Assembly (NCBI GenBank): GCA_043782755.1
Contig: JAYWAC010000116.1
Span: 1-5,799 of the forward strand
Length of the DNA stretch: 5,799 bases
Source: JADJYF01 sp043782755
Lineage (GTDB): Bacteria > Pseudomonadota > Gammaproteobacteria > Ga0077536
Direction of reading: 5' to 3'
The notes below the pieces were generated by a model. It saw nothing but the letters and a program-made list of their open reading frames with translations, was not told where the DNA came from and made no database searches. The position numbers and the translations under genes were made by a program. Of this stretch, positions 1 to 5,799 are shown in pieces; the stretch's first letter is position 1; the number at the start of each line of letters is the position of its first letter.

Positions 1-1
1 G

Positions 2-2269
2 ATTCGTCAGAACCGTGGCTTGTATGGTGCGCGCGTCAATCTGAACAGCGCCGACACTACGCGCTTCGGCGAGAAGCGGGGTCAATTGATGGGTTTCGCC
101 GCCCAGCCCGGCACGGTGCCGGGTCGCGACGAATTCCGCGGCACCGGCGGCTCGCTCTATTACCTGCGTCGTCAGGACGTGCAGGAAGGTTCGGAATGGG
201 TTGCGGTCGAAGTGCGTGATCACGATACCGGCCTGGTGCTCGAAACCCGCACGCTGGTGCCGAACCAGGATTACGACGTCAATTATCTGCAAGGTCGCAT
301 TCTGTTGACGCGGCCCCTGATGTCGACGGTCTCCGATCACCGCACCGTGCATAACGGTGGCCTGGCCGGTCAGCCCGCTTATCTCGTCATCACTTACGAA
401 TATCAACCGGGCCTCGGTCGCGTCGACGACCTCGCGCTGGGTGGTCGTGGCTCCTACTGGGTCAATGATCACCTCCGTCTTGGCCTGACCAACTATCGCC
501 AGGACAGCCCGGGTGCGTCGCAGACCTTGCTTGGCGGTGACGTCACCATGCGCTGGACCGAGAGCAGTTATGTGCGCGTCGAGAAGGCGCATTCGGACGG
601 GCCGGGCAGCGGTTCCACGCAGTCCATCGACGGCGGCTTCAACTTCGTCGGACGCAGTGGCAGCCGTGGGGGTGCCGATGCCCATCATGTCGAAGCGGCG
701 CTCGATCTCGACGATGTGGGCCTTAAGGATCGCGGTGACGCGCGTCTCTATTGGCAGGATCGCGATCACGGTTTCAGCAGCCCTGGCCAGTTGACCACCG
801 GGCCCGATGCGTCACGCAAGGGTGCGGATCTGAAACTGCGCCTGACGTCGATTTCCCATCTCAACCTGCATGCCAGCGCCGCCGAGGCCGACAGTCAGCG
901 TCTGCGCGCTATCGACGCCGAGCTCGAGAACCAGGTGAGCAAACACTGGTCGCTGGGTGTGGGCTTGCGCAGCGACGACAACAAAGTGCGGACACAAAGC
1001 GCGAGTGCCTATCTGAACCGTGCCGGTGTGCGTTCCGATCTCGCGCTCAAGCTTGGCTTCAAGCCCGACAAGGACGCCAGCCATGACTGGTCGTCCTACG
1101 GTTTCGTGCAGGGTACGGTCGATCGATCCGGCGACCGTCGACGCAATGATCGCGTCGGTCTCGGCGGTGATCTGCGCCTTACCGACAGGTTCAAACTCAA
1201 CAGCGAGCTGTCGACCGGCAGCAGTGGTCTGGGCGCGGTGATCGGTGGTGAATACCAACGCAACGATCGCACCACCCACTATCTGAACTATGCCTTGGAC
1301 CCGGATCGCACCGACATTGGCTACGGCGGTCGCCAAGGCGATCTGACCAGCGGTACGCGTTATCGCTTCGCCGATCACGGCAGCGTCTATGGTGAACAGC
1401 GTTACAGCCATGGCGATGGCCCGACCGGCATGGTGCGTGCCTTTGGTCTGGACATGAACCACGGTGACAACTGGACTTATGGTCTGCGTGGTGAATTCGG
1501 CGATGTGCACGACCCGCTGTCGGGTGATCTGACGCGTCGTGCCGGTGGTGGCTCCTTGGGCTATCACGATCTGCGTCTGCAATACGCGGCCGATGTTGAA
1601 ATCCGCGATGAGTCGGGCACGGCAGGCGAGCGTATGACCTGGCTGGCGCGCAATAATCTGTCTTACCAGCTCAATCTCGACTGGCGAGCGCTGGCGCGTT
1701 TCAATGTTTCGTTCTCGAACGGCGCGGGTGGCAACTTCGCCGATGGCGAGTTTGCTGAAGCCGTGGCGGGCATGGCCTATCGCCCGGTCGCCAACGATCG
1801 GCTGAACATGTTGTTCCGTTATCACTTCTTCTATGACTTGCCGTCACCGGGTCAGCTGACGCGCGGTGGCGATACGGCTGACTACGCTCAACGCAGCAAC
1901 ATTCTGTCGATCGACACCACCTACGAGTTGAACCGCTGGTTCGCCCTCGGCGGCAAGCTGGCCTGGAAGCTCGGCGAAATTCGTAACAGTCGTGTCGGTG
2001 GTCCGTGGTTCGACAGTCAGACCTTGCTCGGCATCGGTCGTGTGGATTTCCACGTCACCAATAAATGGGACGCCGTGGTGGAGGGACGCGTGCTCGACAT
2101 CGCCGAGGCCCACGATCAGCGCGCCGGTGTGTTGCTCGGGGTCTACCGTCAAGTCAACAAGAACATCAAGTTCGGCGCGGGTTACAACTTCACTGACTTC
2201 TCCGATGACTTGACCGACTTGTCCTATCGTCATCAAGGCGTCTTCATCAACCTGATTGGCGCCTACTAA
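2..2269 (+). CDS. C-terminal part of a large outer-membrane/cell-surface beta-barrel protein (5' end outside window)
   Basis: The frame is open from the first base to TAA at 2267-2269, so the true start lies upstream; the TTG at 20 is an internal Leu codon (preceding codons read IRQNRG). About 755 residues are visible. Residues near 35-105 (from position 20) carry a conserved block with GTGGSLYYLRRQDV, VEVRDHDTGLVLE and YLQGRILLTRPL. I recognise this from very large, poorly characterised proteobacterial surface proteins, often annotated as OmpA-like, DUF11 or autotransporter-like. The rest (about 110-749) is alternating short strands rich in Tyr, Arg, Asp and Gly with polar turns, as in a many-stranded outer-membrane barrel. 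The end has YNFTDFSDDLTDLSYRHQ followed by GVFINLIGAY, a terminal strand ending in an aromatic residue as BAM substrates do. No Cys cluster, TonB plug or enzymatic motif is visible. Barrel and surface location are inferred; the function is unknown. A signal peptide cannot be assessed because the N-terminus is missing. Confidence 0.8.
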   Translation: MRQNRGLYGARVNLNSADTTRFGEKRGQLMGFAAQPGTVPGRDEFRGTGGSLYYLRRQDVQEGSEWVAVEVRDHDTGLVLETRTLVPNQDYDVNYLQGRILLTRPLMSTVSDHRTVHNGGLAGQPAYLVITYEYQPGLGRVDDLALGGRGSYWVNDHLRLGLTNYRQDSPGASQTLLGGDVTMRWTESSYVRVEKAHSDGPGSGSTQSIDGGFNFVGRSGSRGGADAHHVEAALDLDDVGLKDRGDARLYWQDRDHGFSSPGQLTTGPDASRKGADLKLRLTSISHLNLHASAAEADSQRLRAIDAELENQVSKHWSLGVGLRSDDNKVRTQSASAYLNRAGVRSDLALKLGFKPDKDASHDWSSYGFVQGTVDRSGDRRRNDRVGLGGDLRLTDRFKLNSELSTGSSGLGAVIGGEYQRNDRTTHYLNYALDPDRTDIGYGGRQGDLTSGTRYRFADHGSVYGEQRYSHGDGPTGMVRAFGLDMNHGDNWTYGLRGEFGDVHDPLSGDLTRRAGGGSLGYHDLRLQYAADVEIRDESGTAGERMTWLARNNLSYQLNLDWRALARFNVSFSNGAGGNFADGEFAEAVAGMAYRPVANDRLNMLFRYHFFYDLPSPGQLTRGGDTADYAQRSNILSIDTTYELNRWFALGGKLAWKLGEIRNSRVGGPWFDSQTLLGIGRVDFHVTNKWDAVVEGRVLDIAEAHDQRAGVLLGVYRQVNKNIKFGAGYNFTDFSDDLTDLSYRHQGVFINLIGAY

Positions 2270-2315
2270 GGCTTTGCCGCGCGCACGGCACTGCGGTCGC
2301 GGCGAATGATTGCCG

Positions 2316-2927
2316 GTGAGTAGCCCGCGTTTCCCCTGGCGCTGCCTGCGCCGCAGCGAGCTGCCTCGCGACACCGTCGAGTTCGCGCGCTACCTGATAG
2401 GCAAGCTCGTCGTGCATCAGCATGCCGACGGCGTGATGGCCGGTCGTATCGTCGAGACCGAAGCCTATCCTGTCGGTGACCCGGCCTGTCACGCCGTCAG
2501 TGGCCCGACGGCGCGCAATGCCTCGCTGTTCCGCGAGCGCGGTCATTGCTATGTCTATTTCATCTACGGCACGTGGTTCATGCTGAATGTGTCCAGCGCG
2601 GGTGAAGGCGAAGGGGCGGGTGTCTTGTTGCGCGCCGTCGAACCCGTGCAAGGTGTTGAGATCATGCAGCGACTGCGTGGCGTATCACGCTTGACCGATA
2701 TCGCTCGTGGCCCGGGACGGCTCGCCCAAGCATTGGCCATTGACCGCAGTCTCGATGGCTTGGATCTGTGCAAGCCGGGACAGCTATGGTTGGCCCATGG
2801 TCCGATGAGTGTGGGGGAGATCGCTTGCAGCGTGCGCATCGGCATCACGCGCGCAGTTGAACAGCCGTGGCGGTTCTATGAGCGCGGCAATCCGCATGTC
2901 AGTGGGCCGCTGCGCCTGCGGCATTGA
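2316..2927 (+). CDS. mpg: 3-methyladenine (alkylpurine) DNA glycosylase, AAG/MPG family
   Basis: This is a monofunctional base-excision repair glycosylase (Pur_DNA_glyco family) that flips out and removes alkylated purines such as 3-methyladenine, and in some members hypoxanthine, leaving an abasic site; it is cytosolic. With GTG 2316 as residue 1 it is 203 aa, normal for bacterial members. Visible hallmarks are RIVETEAY (44-51), whose second Glu, E49, aligns with catalytic E125 of human AAG; Y51 (Y127 equivalent); H59 (H136); YVYFIYG (79-85) with Y81 (Y159, intercalating side); N91 (N169); and LLRAVEP with R106 (R182). The C-terminus has the usual GITRA, PWRF and NPHVSG blocks. All key residues are present, so it should be active. 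The start is uncertain: in-frame TTG 2310 and GTG 2316 are both possible. GTG is favoured by better spacing from a weak purine-rich GGCGA at 2301-2305. It lies 46 nt after the barrel gene on the same strand, so co-transcription is possible. Confidence 0.95.
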   Translation: MSSPRFPWRCLRRSELPRDTVEFARYLIGKLVVHQHADGVMAGRIVETEAYPVGDPACHAVSGPTARNASLFRERGHCYVYFIYGTWFMLNVSSAGEGEGAGVLLRAVEPVQGVEIMQRLRGVSRLTDIARGPGRLAQALAIDRSLDGLDLCKPGQLWLAHGPMSVGEIACSVRIGITRAVEQPWRFYERGNPHVSGPLRLRH

Positions 2928-2950
2928 AGGTGCGAATGGTCGCACCTTCA
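2925..2950. repeat. Perfect 11-bp palindromic hairpin at convergent gene ends; REP-like, possible bidirectional terminator
   Basis: The left arm TGAAGGTGCGA (2925-2935) is the exact reverse complement of the right arm TCGCACCTTCA (2940-2950), with a 4-nt ATGG loop. The left arm starts with the TGA stop of mpg, and the right end is 23 bp from the stop of the convergent patatin gene. No T-tract follows on either strand, so it is not a canonical intrinsic terminator. It could still block 3' exonucleases or stop converging transcripts. Its core, GGTGCGAATG then TCGCACC, is shared with the palindrome at 4809-4836, which argues for a dispersed repeat family rather than a chance hairpin. Confidence 0.7.
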
Positions 2951-2972
2951 CCCAACATGTACGTTCAAGCCA

Positions 2973-4019
2973 TCATTCGTCACGCGGATTCAAATACTCC
3001 GCCACCAGATCCACCGTCGCACGTTTGCCGAGGTGGATGAAGTTCTCGCCCAGCCATTGCTCAGCGGTGGCGCGACCGCGGTCGCGCAGGTCGGTGAGGA
3101 AGCGCCAGTCGCAATTGAACTTGCTGGCCGCGCCCAGCGGGAGCAAGGCATCGTCGGCGCGTATCGAGTGCATCAGCATGTGGCGCAGCTTGGCGCGATA
3201 CTCGTCCTTGATCCAACCATCCTCGATCAGCCTCGTGACGAAGGCCACCGCGCGGAATTCTTTCAGCAAGGCTGAATTGAACGTGATCTCGTTGACGCGA
3301 TCGGCGATTTCGGGGGCACTGCGCGGAATGTCGGGGCTGAAGATCGGATTGATGTGCACCACCACCACGTCGCGACTGTCGGTGTTGTAGAACAGCGGGA
3401 ACAACGAAGGGTTGCCCATGTAGCCACCATCCCAGTAGAAAGACCCGTCGATTTCGATGGCCTGGAACAACGAGGGCAGACAGGCCGAGGCCAGCACCGC
3501 CTCGATGCTGAGTTCGTGATTCTCGAACACGCGCACGTTGCCGGTGCGGATATTGGTCGCACTCAGGAACAGCTTGCTGCAATCGCAACGCTGCAACTGT
3601 GCGAAGTCGACGCAGGCCGCCAGCACATTGCGCAATGGGTTGATATTGAGCGGGTTCAATTGATAGGGCGAGAAAGTGCGGGTCAGACTTTCAAAGGCCA
3701 TGAAGGCGCTGCTCTGCTCGACCTTGACGCCCATCAATCTTTCCAACGGCGTCATGCTCAGGGGGCTATAGGGCGCGGCGCTGTCGCTGACCCGTTTCCA
3801 GAAGTCGTGTAGCGCCTGGCGCGCGCCATCGGTGCCGCCACGCATCTGGCCATAGGCATAGACCACCGCGTTCATGGCGCCGGCACTGGTCGCCGAGATG
3901 CCGTCGAAACTGACCCGGCCGTCTTCAAGCAGCCGATCGAGCACGCCCCAAGTGAACGCGCCATGGGAGCCGCCGCCCTGCAGAGCCAGATTGATAGGGC
4001 GAACGTGCGCATCACTCAT
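2973..4019 (-). CDS. Patatin-like phospholipase family protein
   Basis: Predicted 348-aa serine lipid acyl hydrolase with a Ser-Asp dyad. From ATG at complement 4017-4019: the oxyanion-hole loop GGGSHG is at 15-20, the nucleophile elbow ATSAGAMNA at 43-51 with Ser45, and the DGGY motif at 197-200 with Asp197. LASACLP (176-182) precedes it as in other bacterial patatins. The C-terminal part (about 230-348) contains the conserved INEITFN-like (here VNEITFN), AFVTRLI, HSIRAD and DWRFLTDLRD blocks of the proteobacterial subgroup. No signal peptide or membrane segment is seen, so it is likely cytosolic or peripheral, unless exported by another route; some patatins are effectors, but nothing here indicates that. 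The start is supported by a GGAG Shine-Dalgarno 8 nt upstream. The open frame extends to 4322, but that extension would overlap the DUF1993 gene in antisense and lacks family similarity. Physiological substrate is unknown. The first Gly of GxSxG is Ala here. Confidence 0.93.
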   Translation of the reverse strand: MSDAHVRPINLALQGGGSHGAFTWGVLDRLLEDGRVSFDGISATSAGAMNAVVYAYGQMRGGTDGARQALHDFWKRVSDSAAPYSPLSMTPLERLMGVKVEQSSAFMAFESLTRTFSPYQLNPLNINPLRNVLAACVDFAQLQRCDCSKLFLSATNIRTGNVRVFENHELSIEAVLASACLPSLFQAIEIDGSFYWDGGYMGNPSLFPLFYNTDSRDVVVVHINPIFSPDIPRSAPEIADRVNEITFNSALLKEFRAVAFVTRLIEDGWIKDEYRAKLRHMLMHSIRADDALLPLGAASKFNCDWRFLTDLRDRGRATAEQWLGENFIHLGKRATVDLVAEYLNPRDE

Positions 4020-4154
4020 GCGGCTGACTCCATGGGTGCGGGTATAAGGGGTGATCGTCGTGGCCGATGATAGCCGAGTGTCATGCGGCAGTACGAAAGC
4101 GATGGCGACCGCTAGAATAGGCTTCTTCAATTCGACCAAGGCGGGAATCAGATC
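4020..4154. promoter_or_regulatory. Divergent intergenic region, putative promoters for patatin and DUF1993 genes
   Basis: This 135-bp spacer separates two divergently transcribed genes and must contain the promoter of each unless they are transcribed from elsewhere. For the plus-strand gene, TAGAAT at 4113-4118 is a reasonable -10 hexamer about 36 nt before the ATG, but no good -35 box lies 16-18 bp upstream. For the minus-strand gene, TATCAT (complement 4072-4067) and TTATAC (complement 4047-4042) are weak -10 candidates, also without a clear -35. A purine-rich GCGGGA (4141-4146) is the probable ribosome binding site of the DUF1993 gene. No operator-like inverted repeat was found. Confidence 0.35.
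4028..4031 (-). promoter_or_regulatory. Shine-Dalgarno site of the patatin gene
   Basis: On the minus strand GGAG (plus-strand CTCC) sits 8 nt before the ATG at 4019-4017. It decides the start of the patatin gene over the longer open frame, since the shorter start also coincides with the N-terminus expected for the family, just before the GGGxxG loop. Confidence 0.6.
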
Positions 4155-4661
4155 ATGACCAACTCCATCCATGCACAATCGGTGCTTGTGCTTGACCATG
4201 GGCTGCGCGCGCTGTCGGCGCTGCTCGACAAGGCGCGCATCCATGCCGCGACCGCCGGCTATGACGTCAACGTGTTGTGCAATGCGCGGCTGTTTCCCGA
4301 CATGCTCCCGCTCGCGCGCCAAGTGATGATCGCGACCGACATGGCCAAGGGCGCCGCCGCGCGCCTCGCCGGTGTCGAAGTGCCGAAGTGGGACGACACC
4401 GAGACCACCCTCGACGAGCTACAGGCGCGCATCGCCAAGGCGCTGGCTTTTCTCGCCAGCTTCACGCCGCAGCAATACGAAGGCGCCGCGACCCGCATCA
4501 TCGAGATCAAGACGCCGAGTCGCGGCTATCAGTTCACTGGCCAGGACTATCTTGTGAAGTGGGCCTTGCCCAATTTCTATTTCCACACCACCACCACCTA
4601 CAACCTGCTGCGCCATAACGGCGTGCCGGTGGGCAAGATGGATTTTCTCGCCATCGAGTGA
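4155..4661 (+). CDS. DUF1993 family protein
   Basis: The 168-aa protein matches the DUF1993 family in length and in sequence landmarks. These are RQVMIATDMAKGAAARLAG beginning at residue 55, an acidic stretch with ETTLDEL then ARIAKAL near 80-95, a mid-protein FTGQDYL segment, and the C-terminal block FYFHTTTTYNLLRHNG (141-156) followed by GKMDFL. The family is uncharacterised; as I recall it belongs to the DinB-like four-helix-bundle group, some members of which bind a metal through His residues. H15, H144 and H154 are the candidate ligands here, which is inference only. It has no signal peptide or membrane segment and is probably cytosolic. The ATG start is preceded by GCGGGA with 8 nt spacing. 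It is divergent from the patatin gene, and its TGA stop overlaps the ATG of a possible 50-codon ORF. No partner or pathway is suggested by the neighbours. Confidence 0.92.
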   Translation: MTNSIHAQSVLVLDHGLRALSALLDKARIHAATAGYDVNVLCNARLFPDMLPLARQVMIATDMAKGAAARLAGVEVPKWDDTETTLDELQARIAKALAFLASFTPQQYEGAATRIIEIKTPSRGYQFTGQDYLVKWALPNFYFHTTTTYNLLRHNGVPVGKMDFLAIE

Positions 4662-4813
4662 TGAAGCCTTGCTCAGCGCGCTGGCGGCGGCAGGCACATG
4701 GCCTCAGCGCAGCTTTTGCACGTATCAACTTGCGTTATACCGCGAGCGTGGACGTCTATCTGGACGACGTGCAAGTGCTGAAGAACAATAGGGCGAGCTT
4801 GTGGCAGTTGTAG
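4661..4813 (+). CDS. Possible 50-aa small ORF overlapping the DUF1993 stop (hypothetical)
   Basis: An ATG at 4661-4663 shares its A with the TGA stop of the DUF1993 gene (TGATG), an arrangement typical of translational coupling. The frame runs 50 codons to TAG at 4811-4813, whose last bases form the start of the REP-like palindrome. The N-terminal half is basic (MKPCSARWRRQAHG), and the second half has a beta-like stretch RYTASVDVYLDDVQVL. There is no hydrophobic segment long enough for a membrane helix. I do not recognise the protein; the second half might be a remnant of a longer lost gene. Alternatively this whole 191-bp gap is non-coding and the frame is open by chance, which in G+C-rich DNA is quite possible at this length. 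It is otherwise the only content of the gap besides the palindrome. Confidence 0.25.
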   Translation: MKPCSARWRRQAHGLSAAFARINLRYTASVDVYLDDVQVLKNNRASLWQL

Positions 4814-4836
4814 GTGCGAATGAATTCGCACCGACA
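4809..4836. repeat. REP-like palindrome between convergent genes
   Basis: The arms GGTGCGAA (4813-4820) and TTCGCACC (4825-4832) are perfect reverse complements around a TGAA loop. Beyond one A/G mismatch, TGT (4809-4811) pairs with ACA (4834-4836), giving a 12-position stem with one mismatch. It lies between the end of the DUF1993 gene and the stop of the ABC transporter gene, 17 bp from the latter. Sequences of the type TGTAGGTGCGAA...TTCGCACC are familiar as dispersed REP-like elements in Pseudomonas and Xanthomonadales genomes. The same core occurs at 2925-2950. No T-tract follows, so a role in transcript end formation or stability is inferred, not shown. Confidence 0.65.
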
Positions 4837-4852
4837 GAAATGCAGAGCGAGC

Positions 4853-5799
4853 TTACGCCGATACTTCTACCAAGCGTCCCTCGCCACCTGCGCCCGGCTC
4901 AATCCGTAACCGCCGCTGATGAAAACCCGCCACACTTGGACGGTGGGCGATGCTGACCATGGTGGTGTTGGGCAATTGCTCACGCACCAAGGTATAGACC
5001 TTGCGTTCGAGGTCTTCGTCGAGGGCCGAAGTCGCTTCGTCCAGGAACAGCCAATCCGGTTTGTTGATCAGCGCACGGGCGAAGGCCAGGCGTTGTTGCT
5101 CGCCGGGCGACAGGCATTGTGACCAGCGCTGTTCTTCGTCGAGGTCGGCGCTCAGATGTTCGAGGCCGCAAGCCTTAAGCGCGGCGCTCAAATCCGCATC
5201 GCTCACGGTATTCGCGCCGCGCGGATAGGCGACCACATCACGCAAGCTACCGAGAGGGAGATAGGGGCGTTGTGGCAGGAACAAGGTGGTGGCGCCGGCC
5301 GGCACTTGCACCCGCCCGTGACCGAAAGGCCAGATGCCGGCCAAGGCGCGAAACAGCGTGCTCTTGCCAGAACCCGAGGGCCCGCTCAGCAATACGTGCT
5401 GGCCACGGTGCAGGCTGCATTCGACATGCCCGAGCAACACTCGCCCGTCGGGCAAGCCGACTTCCAGATTGCGTGCCGATATCGTCGTATCGCTAGCGGC
5501 TTCGATACCGATGGCGTGCGGGTCGGCGGCCGCAGCGGCGGCATCCTGGATCGCTTCATGGAAGCTGGTCAGACGATCGACCGTCGCTTTCCAGGTAGCG
5601 AGCTGAGTATAGGAATCGATGAACCACGACAGCGATTCCTGCACGCGGCCAAAGGCCGAGGCGGTCTGCATCAAATCACCGAGCTGAATCTTGCCGCTGA
5701 AAAAGCGCGGCGCCGCCACCACGAACGGAAAAATGGTGGCCAGTTGACCGTACATGGCAGTGAACCACGTCAGTCGCTTGCGGTAATTCATGATCGATA
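4853..5799 (-). CDS. ABC transporter, fused permease-ATPase, SbmA/BacA-YddA type (N-terminal part outside window)
   Basis: The frame is open to the right edge (codons before the Met at 5791 read Ser-Ile), so this is the C-terminal part of a protein that is usually near 580-600 aa; at least 314 residues are visible. Counting from that Met, 1-75 match the end of the membrane domain of the COG4178/ABC_membrane_2 type, with RLTWFTAMYGQLATIFPFVV, then FFSGKIQLGDLMQTASAFG and LSWFIDSY. The ATPase domain follows: Walker A GPSGSGKST (137-145), Q-loop LPQRPYLPLGSL (172-183), signature LSPGEQQ (227-233), Walker B WLFLDEATSALD (247-258) with Glu252, and H-loop His283. All catalytic elements are present. 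The protein should act as an inner-membrane homodimer; relatives include the peptide importer SbmA/BacA (lacking an ATPase domain) and peroxisomal ABCD-type transporters, so the substrate cannot be inferred. The stop TAA is at complement 4855-4853. It is convergent with the DUF1993 gene. Confidence 0.93.
   Translation of the reverse strand, partial: SIMNYRKRLTWFTAMYGQLATIFPFVVAAPRFFSGKIQLGDLMQTASAFGRVQESLSWFIDSYTQLATWKATVDRLTSFHEAIQDAAAAAADPHAIGIEAASDTTISARNLEVGLPDGRVLLGHVECSLHRGQHVLLSGPSGSGKSTLFRALAGIWPFGHGRVQVPAGATTLFLPQRPYLPLGSLRDVVAYPRGANTVSDADLSAALKACGLEHLSADLDEEQRWSQCLSPGEQQRLAFARALINKPDWLFLDEATSALDEDLERKVYTLVREQLPNTTMVSIAHRPSVAGFHQRRLRIEPGAGGEGRLVEVSA

Noticed and set aside
812..1825. 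Long antisense open frame (337 codons) within the barrel gene
   Set aside because: It lies wholly antisense to a well-supported coding frame, its translation is low-complexity-like and rich in Thr, Ala, Ile, Val and Gln without recognisable motifs, and such frames arise from codon bias in G+C-rich genes.
2276..2303. GCCGCG...CGCGGC inverted repeat between the barrel gene and mpg as a terminator
   Set aside because: Only a 6-bp stem with a 16-nt loop and no T-tract; expected by chance in G+C-rich sequence.
2306..2323. Five-codon mini-ORF (ATG to TAG) overlapping the mpg start
   Set aside because: Too short to distinguish from chance; no leader-peptide features or attenuator structure follow.
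1844..2651. Antisense frames across the end of the barrel gene and the start of mpg
   Set aside because: They overlap two confidently identified genes on the other strand and show no recognisable domain.
4020..4322. N-terminal extension of the patatin frame
   Set aside because: It would overlap the DUF1993 start region in antisense, lacks family similarity, and a good Shine-Dalgarno with correct spacing supports the ATG at 4019.
4419..4728. Antisense frames over the end of the DUF1993 gene
   Set aside because: Shadows of the DUF1993 coding frame without start signals or recognisable domains.
4793..4854. 8-bp direct repeat GCGAGCTT (4793-4800 and 4847-4854) flanking the second palindrome, as a possible target-site duplication
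   Set aside because: The copies are not adjacent to the palindrome ends, one overlaps the ABC gene stop, and an 8-bp match over this distance can easily be chance; no equivalent flanks the other palindrome.

Overview
The window is G+C-rich, densely coded DNA. It looks like an ordinary proteobacterial chromosome, most likely gammaproteobacterial and perhaps Xanthomonadales-like. The evidence is the G+C-rich codon use, an outer-membrane beta-barrel ending in an aromatic residue, a DUF1993 protein, and REP-like palindromes with a GGTGCGAA core. No 16S or other taxonomic marker is present, so this placement is an inference.

Layout. Positions 1-2269 (+) hold the C-terminal part of a very large outer-membrane or cell-surface protein, open at the left edge. 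It is followed after a short gap by mpg (2316-2927, +), a 3-methyladenine/alkylpurine DNA glycosylase. A strong hairpin (2925-2950) begins in the mpg stop codon and separates it from a convergent patatin-like phospholipase gene (complement 2973-4019). A 135-bp divergent intergenic region (4020-4154) separates the patatin gene from a DUF1993 gene (4155-4661, +). A possible 50-codon ORF (4661-4813) overlaps the end of the DUF1993 gene and runs into a second palindrome related to the first (4809-4836). The right end (complement 4853-5799) is the C-terminal half of an ABC transporter with fused permease and ATPase (SbmA/BacA-YddA type, COG4178-like), cut by the window edge.

Function as a set. The genes do not form one obvious pathway: surface barrel, DNA base-excision repair, lipid hydrolysis, a DUF, and a membrane exporter or importer. 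Gene orientation (+, +, -, +, -) makes at least three transcription units. Both convergent junctions carry a palindrome of the same family. I see no mobile element, CRISPR array, tRNA or rRNA, and no convincing undescribed multi-gene system. The items most worth a second look are the truncated giant surface protein, the paired REP-like palindromes at gene ends, and the small coupled ORF.
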